Positions 53,501-64,000 of a DNA stretch of 64,000 bases are shown here, piece by piece. The stretch spans positions 57,066,778 to 57,130,777 of the forward strand of contig CM076848.1 in the NCBI GenBank assembly GCA_039519185.1. The letters run 5' to 3'. Below the pieces are notes generated by a model that was not told where the DNA came from, searched no databases, and saw only the letters and a list, made by a program, of their open reading frames with translations. This DNA is from Astragalus membranaceus (Eukaryota > Streptophyta > Magnoliopsida > Fabales > Fabaceae). Positions within the stretch are counted from its first letter, which is position 1; each line of letters opens with the position of its first letter. Both the position numbers and the translations under genes were made by a program.

Positions 53501-56500
53501 CGACAAGACTGACTGTCAGACACCCAAATTGAGCAATGCTGGAAGACAACTCTGGACCTTCTCAACCCTCAAACATGTCCTAGAACTCACTGGAACAGTA
53601 AATAATTGCAAATTAAAGATTGCAACGGATAGATACAAAATAAATGAAAGAGGTATATATAACAAAAAACATGAGAAATCCAAATAATGGGAATCAAAAG
53701 TGAGGCGTTTCCAAAAAATCCACTTAAACAACTTCACAGCAGCTTTCCATTTGAAAATACTAGCTATTTCACAAAGCTGCTCGTGAACAACCAATAACCT
53801 TTGCAACAATGAATGAAGGTTAGCAAGTTGAAAATGCTTAACGTAACAAACCTGGTCATTTTGATCTGGAGACGATGCAGCAGATTTATCTGACTCAGAT
53901 GGCTTGTCGGCGCCACAATTCTGTCTGTTGCACTTGGTTCGGAATGGATAATTAATATTATTACATTTTTCACACTTCCAGCTTCCCTCAGGTGTCTTTT
54001 GCTCTGATTGTCAAGTGCAAGTAAAAAAAACACAATTGCCAACTGTTAGACTTGTATGAGACAAGGGCATCATTTAAGTAGGGATATGTGTGAGAAGTAA
54101 CTTACTAGAGCTCTTGTCAGACTTTGAGGCCTGCACCATAATATTCATATCCAATCCAACAATGTTAAACATTAATCACAAATCTTAAGCATAAATGACA
54201 TTTTTTCTAGGATAAAAATGTGACAATCAATCTGCATAAATTAATTGAGATTACAGCACTGCATACCTGGGATCCAGGCTTGGGTGTGTTGCATTTTCTC
54301 ATGTTGCAAACTGTCCTAAATGAGAAATTGACGTTGCCACATTTTGGACATTTCCAATCATTGTCACGAGTTGCATCTGTATGGAGAAGTAGGAACGGTA
54401 AAAAAATAAGAAAAAAGAAGCTCCCATTTTAAAAAAAAGACATAATAAGCTATCTATAGCAAACCTGTTCCCTTTTTTTGAGAGTTGTCATCACGAAAAA
54501 ATCCCGGCACGGCACCCTGCTCAAGCAAATACTAACTATAAAATTCTACTTTGCAGCAAAAAAAACATCAAGTTACACAATCCAACAAATTATGGTTTCT
54601 TCAACATACTAAGTAATCATACTGAACTTTAAGGATGCAAGATTTTTGGTCTGTGATGGCACCAAAATTATATGCAGCTTAACAAGGCTATTGTTGCCAG
54701 TAACACTAGAGAAACCTAGCTTTTAGGGCACGTTTGGATTGGCTTATTTGAACTTATCTACTGATATAAGCACTTGTAAGACTGTTTGGGAGAGGTTATG
54801 GAAACAACTTATGAGATGTTTTCAGCTAATTTTCATAAGCTCCCCATGATAGCTTATGAAAACAGCTTATAGCTTAAAGAAAAATAATTTAATATTATTT
54901 TATCATTTATTACAGATTATGCATAAGCACTTATACGATAAGCGCTTATGCCATAAGTGCTTAATTAAGCTGTTTATCCAAACGGGCCCTTAATGTACTA
55001 TCAGCATAATTTGCAAAAGGATTCTTCAAGCAAAGACACAAGAAAGAATGCAGATTAGTTTTTTATTTAAAAACTGGAACAAGTTGAAAACAATTGAGTT
55101 CCATCTTTTAGCCCATACCAATGTTCCAGGTGCAATAGGGGCACCCAGGCCATAGCGATCCAATAGTTGGGGCATGGCATAAATCCCACCTGCCAAAAAA
55201 TTACCAACAGAAAAGTTGATGTAAATAGCAATAGGACCATATCAACAAAAAATAACAAGTAACATTGCACTGTTACATAGGAAAGCGTGATGTTACATGA
55301 AATCAACAACTATATGCAGATTCCAACAACTTCTTCATCGTTTCCAACAATTCATCTAATTTAACAAAATCTTTCGACTTCAATCACAGGAAAAAAGAAA
55401 ACAGGAATTACCATTTCCCACCATGGGTCCACTGTAGGGTACTGGTCCAGGTAGATGCAATGGTCTATATGGACTGCCAGTAGAAAGGCGACTTCCATAA
55501 TTGTAGGGATATGCTGATCCTCCAGAAAATGGAACCTCATAGGGAGGAAGAGATGATCCATTGAATAAAGATGACCCATATGGTGGGACACCAAGATATA
55601 TCGAAGAGGGAGTATTAGAACCTAAATAAGGAGCTGCAGATGAATAGCCCTGTGGAGCTTGCAGAGGCTTGGCAGCAGACTTCTGGAAACAGAATAAGGA
55701 ATAGTTAGAAGGTTTGAAGATAAAAGTGGATTTAAAGGAATGAAGGTGCTAGTCCAATGCTAATGTCCAGATAAATTGCATATCTTACAACAATAGCATA
55801 AGCTCATTAGGAAGTGCACAGTTGTACACTATGTCTAACATATATGTTCATCCATTGCGATATGCATTAACAATCGATTTCTGTGACCCTTTTCCCCCTC
55901 CATTTGGGAGAACAATTCAAGAGACAAAATAATGAATAGAACATATGAATATTCAAAAAAATACTACGAACCATAAAATAAAATAAAAACTAGAAAGGAA
56001 GGATAACTGTGGACAAGGCTATCAATAAGATAAAACTTTTAAATGCACCTTTCTAAACCATCTGCAAGATGAAATTCTTTTTCTTAAAGTAATGCTGTCA
56101 CATTACATATAACATCTAGCCGATCATCTTACCGAATTATGATCAGCAGGCCTTGGTTGGGTGCAATTACGCATGTTGCAGGTTGTCCTGAATGAGAAAT
56201 TGACATTACCACAGCTGGGACATGTCCAGTCATCTTCCCTACGGCTACCTACAAGCAAAAACCAATAAAAATGCACCAGTGAATCAAATGAGAACCCCAT
56301 ACCACAGAGGAAAGTCACCTGTGTATTGCCAGAGTTATATTTATAGTGTATTACACTTTAAGAAAGAGTTTGTATCACAGAAAATAACAGGCCGTGAGTG
56401 TGAATATTAGTAAACGTGCCTAGCAGTGCATAAATTGATTACAGTATATAAAATTGCCCAAGTTAATTTCATGTAGCAATAGATATGTTGAATTATCGAT

Positions 56501-59500
56501 TGACCTCAGAGACAGAAAACATAAAGAAAACAAGATAAATCAAATCTCGACGCACCATCAGTCCTAGCCCGCTTAGCAGCTGAAGAATTTCTGTTATCAA
56601 CCTGCAAAACCAAACAAAAGGTTAAGATTCCGATTTAATCTAAGGCATAAGCAAATAGGATAGGACTATACACACATAAAATAAAAAGGAAAAAAACTTC
56701 GCATCAATCAATACGCGTCACGAATTGAATAGAGATTGTGACTAGAATAAATTCAAAGCCCTAAAAGGGGATACTCATAAAACCCTAAATCCCATACGAG
56801 ATCGATTGTGTTAGGGCTCAAAGGAGTGAGTATGGAAGACATCGAATCGAAGAGAATCAGGGAAGTAAGGAAAAGAGAGGGCGCTTACCTGAGACATGGC
56901 GACGTCCGATTAGTGACTGCGAGGGAAAACAAAAGACCGATAGAGAGAGATATCCTTCGGCTTCTTCTACTTCTCGGGCGGGACGGTAGAGAATGCACAA
57001 CGGCGTAAACCTGAAAAGCCAACTTAAATATTCTAATTCTAATTTTAATTCTGATAAATAAATAAATCTACTTTCTATATAATAAAACAACGTGCCAGCA
57101 AAATCTCAATTCTAGACGCTTTACAAAAAATTACTAAATAACTATTTTATAATTACTAAAAAGGAGTAAATGTCAACAGGAGTGGCAACGAGAGCGGGAG
57201 TGCCGATGGGACTGCCAACATGAGTGCCAACAGGAGTGGCAACAAGAGCGCCAACATGGGTGCCAACGGGAGACGTAACGAGAGCGCCAATGGGAGTGCC
57301 AACGGGAGGGCCAACGAAGATGTAAACGGAAGGGTGAACGGAGATGCATATTTTACCTCTTATGTCCAAATACATTATTATGGATCAATGTAATTCTAAT
57401 TGTCAATCTCCTTTAATTCTTTGACTCGATATAATTTTTATTTGTATGTTATATGACATAATATCTATCTCTTTCCACTTTGAATTTCAAATTATACATT
57501 TTTGACATTGTTCACAACTTATGATTATCTTCCAAATTACTATTATGACTTCATGGCAATACACCGACCATACAGTATCACCTATGCGTATCCACGGGTA
57601 AAAAACTAGTTATAGTCTAATAAAAAAACAGGCGAACGATATCCATCAAAAAAGGAAAAATCACACAACCTATAATGATTAATTATCAATAATTAAATTA
57701 TCATATATTTTGTCAACAATCATTAAAGGGAAATTATTTCTGCACTTCCCTTTCACATTGGTATCTAGATATCTAGTGACAAAATTCGTGACTCGGGACG
57801 ATGTTCATTTCATCGTGATCGCATGTTATAGAATATTTCGCTTAGTAAGATCCACACAATAACAAGTGTGTCTCATTGTCACAGAAATAGACAGCGAGCG
57901 ATTAGAAGCCTTATGCTTCGCCAACGATGCTAAACTCTAAACTAAAGCTTTGTGAGAATCTATTGATTGAGTAGCCAACCTCAAAATGCAAGAATCAATG
58001 GGACCGAAAGAAGCTTCACTGATTCCGACTGTAATCTCAGGCCTCATTAGTGTAAGGAACCTCTGCAGCTCTAATATCGAATCGGACAATTCATTCCTCT
58101 TCCAGCCCTTGTGACATCATGATATTCAAAAGCTGTAAAGTGTAGCTTGTAGATCGATGTGGGTCATCACCATGATTTCACAATTGTCCAAACACACACT
58201 CGATGTCTAAATGTCTATGGGGAGTATATGGAGTAAAAGAGTGAGTGCATAAAGAAAAACCATTTTTAGGGTAAATAGTTATTTTGGTCCCTTAATGTGT
58301 GATGCACTGTCATTATAGTCCTTGAATATATAAAAATTGCAAACAAGCTAGTCTTTTTTTAGTAATTTTAGAGACTAATTTGACCAACAAAAAAACACAT
58401 TTGAGAACCAAGATGACTAACAAAAAACACATTTGAAGACCAAAATGATTCATTAAAAAAACATTTGAGGATGTGTTTGCAATTTTAATACATTCAGGGA
58501 CTATAATAACAACGCTTCACACATTTAATGATTAAAATAACTCTTTACCCTAATTAAATTATCAAGTGCATTAGTAAGACCAGACCTACTACACTAGGTC
58601 CCATGCCCATGTTGCCAAACTTGTGAGCTTAGCCGACGCATATGGGGATGTTTTTCCTAGCTTCAGAAATATTATATTTTTCTTATAATACTGATAAGTC
58701 TATTTTAATTGTTATTTTAGTATTAATTAATTTGCAGTAGTTTGTTTAGTATTTTAGTTCTATTTTAGAGCTATTTTACTACCAAATGTTTTGTTTTCAT
58801 TTGTAGGTTAAGTAATGAGAAAAAGAGAAGAATTTGAGCTTCAAAGTCCCAAGACCAAATAATGCAAGAAGGAACAAAAAGCATCAAAGAAAAGCAATTT
58901 TGGGGTGATCAAACAGAAAGTAACACGGACCAATGTTAAATAATTACAGCCAGTAGTTGAAGAATCGCAGGATTTCATTACGGCCAGTGTTAATTCATTA
59001 TGGGCCGTAATTAATGATTCATCAGATTCCAAAATGTGTTACAATTTCATCTTCATTGCTTGTAATTAGTTTTAATTCTGATTTTTCTAAGCTTTAATGA
59101 CTCAGACCTATAAATAGCACAAAATTCTGAGTGCTATGGAATCATTCCACACTTGTAATCATTGCTCAAAATTTATAGAATTGTTATACTTCATCTTTAC
59201 ATTCTTGTTCTTTAGTTTTTCTCCTCTTTTATTATTCCTGCACTTCTACATTTCTGTCTTTATCTTTCTGCACCTTTATAATTATGTCATTTACATTCCA
59301 GCAATTTACTTTCATGTCGTTTACGTTTATTGCAATTTACATTATGGATATGAGTGAGTAGATACAAAGTCCCGGGTTGTTGGGAGTAATCTAATGATAG
59401 GTCTCTAGTAATTCCCGATAGTATTCTCCACTCCAATTGTTTTGTAATTCTAATCTAATTTCATTGTTCTTAAATCTGATTTTTAAACATTAGAGTGAAG

Positions 59501-62500
59501 TACCGATAGGTGAAATTCTTTGTTTGACCTATGAAATTAAACAAGAGAATTAAGATATGAAAATAATCTTAATTTCCCTTCAGGCATTTAAAATGTATTG
59601 TTCTTAAAGGGTTTTGCTAACTTTCAACCATGAAAATATTATTGAAAGTTAGATCAAAACACATCATTGTACTTTGAAAGGAGACGATGATTACATTTGT
59701 ACCTTACCTTTAGAACATATTACTCTTATGGGTTGGTGAATGGTCTAAAGAATTACATGGGTTTCTCATCATTGTGATGAAGCTAATAACCCGAGATTCT
59801 TTACATTTCTGAATTTAACGCCAACCAAAAATTCATTTTAGTAAATCATTCTTTTTAGCTAATCACAACCGAATTTGAAAATGGTAATCACATAGTCTCT
59901 GTGAATCGATACTCTTTTATTACGCGATAAAAACCGTGCACTTGCGGCATATCAAATACTTTTATCCATACGTTTTTTAGTAAATGTATATTTTTTGAAA
60001 CTAAAAGGCCTTTCATAAGAAATTGATTGATAGGTCGGCTGATGGAAATACCAACATGGGCCAACCAAAGAGAGTGCATTATCGACCCAAATGTTTATAA
60101 GATTATGTGTAGCCTTCGAAGTGTAAAGTAGTAGCAAAGTAACCCTTCCTTGGAATACTTTGGATTAAATGTAAACCATACTTAAGTTAGCAAGGTAAAG
60201 GAAAAAGTTCCCTAGGTAAACCCTCTACTATGGTTTCGTTGGTACCCTAGCGGCGCCTCACCCAGATCTTCTAGGTCCCTGGGGCTAGTTGACCTTCAAA
60301 TACGTGGTAGCTCTGGACTCTTGGGTCTTACCTATACCAACTTCGTGGGACTCAAGTTTGGCGTTGGGAAATCTTCGATTTTGCTTGCTGGTGGTGCGGG
60401 TAAACTGGTTGTTGTTCTATTAGGGTTTTGGCTCGATTCTAGTGGTGAAGTTAGTTTATGGAGCTGGTTGTTGCGGTCGTCAACATGGTGTTTATTCCTT
60501 CGGCTTAATGTGATTTTATCCCGTGTGGCAGTCATCTCTCAAGAAAGTGTACCCTTGGCTGTGTGATCGTGTTTTACGGGGAAAGCTTAGGAACTTTCCT
60601 TTTTCCCCCACTCCTTCTCTGTGGTTACAGTTTATTGGCGGTGGTGACATCCATTGTTGCTTTGTGGTGGAAAATGGATTCGGTTGGCATGTTGGGTGGC
60701 TGACTATTGCTCTGTTATCTTATTGGTAGGTGGTGCAAGAGAGGGGTACTTTGGTACTTTTTAGTAGATTGTCGGTGGAGAACCTAGTGGACTGGACTGT
60801 GATGTTTATGCTCAAGTAATGGCCTAAAGTGGTCTTTCTTTGTTTATTAGACTATCTGTTCATTTAGTTTTTATATTTTATTATGTGTTTGATTAAGCTT
60901 TTAATTAAGTTTGTTTAGTAGATCTAGGTTGACTCACGTGTTGCTCATAGGCTTAAATTTTATCTTTAGGGTTTTAGATATACAATTGATGTGTACTCGC
61001 CCCTCCCTAAAGATGCTTCTTTGTAAGCTAATGACTTACATTTCGTGTAATGTGTGTAATGTTTTGGTAGCTTTTGCCCATGATCAATGAAATATTGCAT
61101 ATTTCAACAAAAAAAGTAGTAGCAAAGTTTCTTTTAGAAGTCTTTATATGCAATTGTCTGTTATGCTATTGTGTTATTTCGTTTTGTGAGCCATGTGTTG
61201 AGTCATGGATTTTGTTAGGACTAGGTTCCAAATTCTAGAAAAAATGCCAATGATTGGCACCTTGTAAGGATTATTACATTTATAATTAATAGTTGTGATT
61301 AATAATGGCTCTGAGCATAGGCAGGGGAGGGTCGACCGCCCAAGATCCCATTTTGTGAGGGGCACTAATTTTGTTTTTTTTACTTAGTAGTATATGCTTA
61401 TATTTGAATACCAATAAGAGTTGATCCGAGTGGTAACGGGGCTCGGATCCCACCCTAAGGTCTCGGGTTCGAACACGTGAAATTCTATTTAAAGAGTTGA
61501 AAGTCATTACAGAGATGTTTTAACACTCGAATCAAAATCAAGTTATATAATATTAAAATTTTGAAGATAATTAATTGTTTTCCTAATACATGCAGACATA
61601 AAGAGTAATATTAACTATTTCGGTTACTCAAAAGAAATATTTAAATTGAAATTGATAAAGCCTTATTTTTTTTTTTGGGTAAACCTTACTTGCGATCTAC
61701 TATTTCACTAAATAAATTAAATAGTCTCACTTTTATTTCAACTAAAACAATTATTTAAAATCTCAAAAAAAAAAAATTATTTAAAGAACATTGATTATAA
61801 ACGAATTTTTAATAATTTTCAATAAAGTATAAAAGTAGAATGATATTCAAATATTTACGACGACACCATTTTATTACTTTTTTTTAGATGGGCACTATTT
61901 TATTGATTCGCCCGGGGCACCTAAAATATCAAAATCGGCCCCACTGATGTTGATGAATGAAATAAGGAATTGTGCAGTATTTTACGTTAATTTAGTTGTA
62001 GTTAGAAGGTTCACCTTGTCATCTACAACAAGGAAATATCCTTATCCCTAACAATTTGGTGTTTTCACTCCTTGAATTCATCATGTTAGCCTCTCTTAAA
62101 TCACCCATTGACCTCTTCCATTAGGCAGTCCATACCCTCACCCAACATCCCACTGACCTCTACACCGGTATCAGTTCGATGCAGAATGGCATTTCCTCCC
62201 GTCTCGTCTCGTCTCGACACCCTTATATGATGCATCTTCAAGATCTCTTAGTTGTACTTAATTAGGTTTAAATAATAATGATAAATATTTGAAAAGTTAT
62301 TTTAGATCTCTATACTTTCACCAACAATCTATTATACTAGTATTAAACAGGGGAAGCCGAAAAGAAATTACAAGTCCACAACAAAAGGAAAAATAAAGAC
62401 AAGAGTGTGACCACCAGTTCTCAAAATTCAAGAAATCATGACAAAGCAGAGATGCAAACCAATTGAAGCCTGCAAAGTCCTACGTACAGAAAACAGATAC

Positions 62501-64000
62501 AGCAAACAAAATAAAAAACACCCCCACTAGCAAACCTAAAAGCTGTCTTTCACTGCAGTTAGGTGAAGCATTCATCAAGCATAAATGCTGAAGAATCCGG
62601 TAGGAATTGCAATAAGAGCAGTGGCCAATGCCATTACCATCATGTCTGTGATCATAAGAGGTCTAAGCACACATGAACCACTTGGGCTTGTTGTGGCTGT
62701 AGTTGGTTGAGCTGTAGCTGAAGCTGAAGGTGGAGTTATCTTTGATGCATTTGTAAAGATTGCAGCGTCTGGTGAACTTGGAGATAGGCCCAAAAGTTCT
62801 GTCACCATATATATATATATATATATTCAAATTATTATGTGTATATTAGTATAATAATATGACATTAAAAATCATATTCACCCAAAAAAAAAAGCAAAGT
62901 TTGATGAGAAAGCAGGCCTTCAAAGCTTGATTAACCCAAAGCTTGAAAAAATGACAGGGCCATTATTGGTTGACGACATGTCACATGAATATGTTGTGCA
63001 AGTGCAACTAGTAATCAATAATAAATTCTCCACATGTATGGTCCAATTCATTTAACTCACGCAAAGACCAAAATTGGGTAGTTTTTTTTTTTTTTTTATA
63101 AAAAAATGAGCTGGGTATTTAAAAAGAAAAGCAAGTAATTATTTCATACTAAAAAATATAAACGAAATGAATGGTAAAATCCCTATTAGCTAATTTCATT
63201 TTTTTCAACTCGTTATTATTGGTGCGCAATATCCGTCATTTTGTCGGTGACTAATTTACGCCGGTGAACCTTGCTAGCCACGTGTATACCACGGTTGACC
63301 ACGTATATACACCGGCTTTGTTGGTCTGTGTGGCTCTCATTTCCAACTGATTTTTTGCAAGTAGAGAGAGAAACGCACGTAACGGCAAAGTTGGAAACAC
63401 GTGGCCAATGAGATTCTCCGGTATAGATCGGTCGCCGACGGAAGTAATAGATAGTGAGCACGATTAACATGGTAAACATTAATATTGTTTGTACTTTTTT
63501 AGTATACTGTATGAATTTTTAATAACTCGTCTACATAATAAAGCTGATAAATAAATTGAATGCACACCTACAAAAAAAAATGAATGAACAAGAACAACGG
63601 CTCTTTGGATGTTACTGTAACTGTTACGCGCTCTTGTTGAAAGCAATGGCAGGTGGCAATATCCACTTAACCTAGCTAGTATCTACTGTAGACGAGAGGT
63701 CTGTAATTAATCTTTATATCCTCCCAACCAATCTAGATGATATGTCATTTCATTTCTATTTCTATTTTTCCTACGTACTAGTATGTCATTTTCTATTTTT
63801 CTTACGTGTGCCATATTGTATATGATAAATCTCATTAATTACCCCTTTTCTTATTGATGATCTAATTTTTTATTTAGTTTACGAATGTATCTCCATATAA
63901 TATAATATCACTCTGCCACCAATTAAAAGATATTTATAGTATGTAATGTTGCACACATTAAAAAAATAATCACATTTTTATACAATACTTAAATATATGT

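Overview
The window is nuclear DNA of a flowering plant, most likely a papilionoid legume. The evidence for a plant is a miR156-targeted SBP-box gene, a multi-exon RanBP2-type zinc-finger gene with GT/AG introns, a 5S rRNA-derived retropseudogene, tRNA-derived SINEs, and copia, gypsy, CACTA and hAT-like elements. The legume assignment is inference from the repeat style (an Ogre/Tat-like LTR with a tRNA-Arg-type primer site); no search was possible. Only two complete host genes are seen, plus one terminal exon. Most of the rest is transposon-derived, much of it nested.

Layout. 1-10160: a coding-free, Ogre-like LTR retrotransposon in a tandem LTR/internal arrangement (full LTR 3216-4787, truncated LTR 9653-10160, and two copies of a ~2.1 kb 3' internal segment). 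10196-10409: a SINE with target-site duplication (TSD). 10903-17073: a three-level nest, in which a hAT-like element has a minus-strand LTR inserted exactly at its left border and that LTR holds a broken Ty1-copia element. 18313-20294: a ~2 kb palindrome with LTR-type TG...CA ends and a 5-bp TSD. 21200-25825: remnant of a minus-strand gypsy element, with a broken gag and several minisatellite arrays. 27353-27595: a near-perfect hairpin. 28490-31920: an element with long terminal inverted repeats, interrupted by a solo LTR (TSD GCTTT). 32342-36430: a second broken copia element, cut off by the 5' end of a minus-strand gypsy element (36431-38961). 39299-43429: a CACTA transposon (TSD AAC) carrying the 3' exons of a Ulp1-type cysteine protease gene and a third copia fragment.

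Gene-bearing part. An SPL transcription factor gene (CDS 46350-48253, four coding exons, 440 aa, plus strand) has a miR156 site in its last exon. A three-finger RanBP2-type zinc-finger gene (CDS 56897-53587, ten coding exons, 284 aa, minus strand) follows. The interval between them and the flanks hold MITEs, the 5S retropseudogene, SINEs and simple repeats. Right of the zinc-finger gene are a 12-bp minisatellite, a solo LTR (TSD AATAC), a LINE-like retroposon (16-bp TSD), and the last exon of an unidentified secreted or GPI-anchored-type protein on the minus strand.

The two intact genes are not obviously linked in function. The most unusual structures are the palindromic LTR-ended element with its own TSD, the hAT/LTR/copia nest that can be dated by overlapping duplications, the 5S rRNA retropseudogene, and the CACTA element with Ulp1 exons. 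Family names such as Tekay, Ale, Tork and Ogre are inference from memory of family features.
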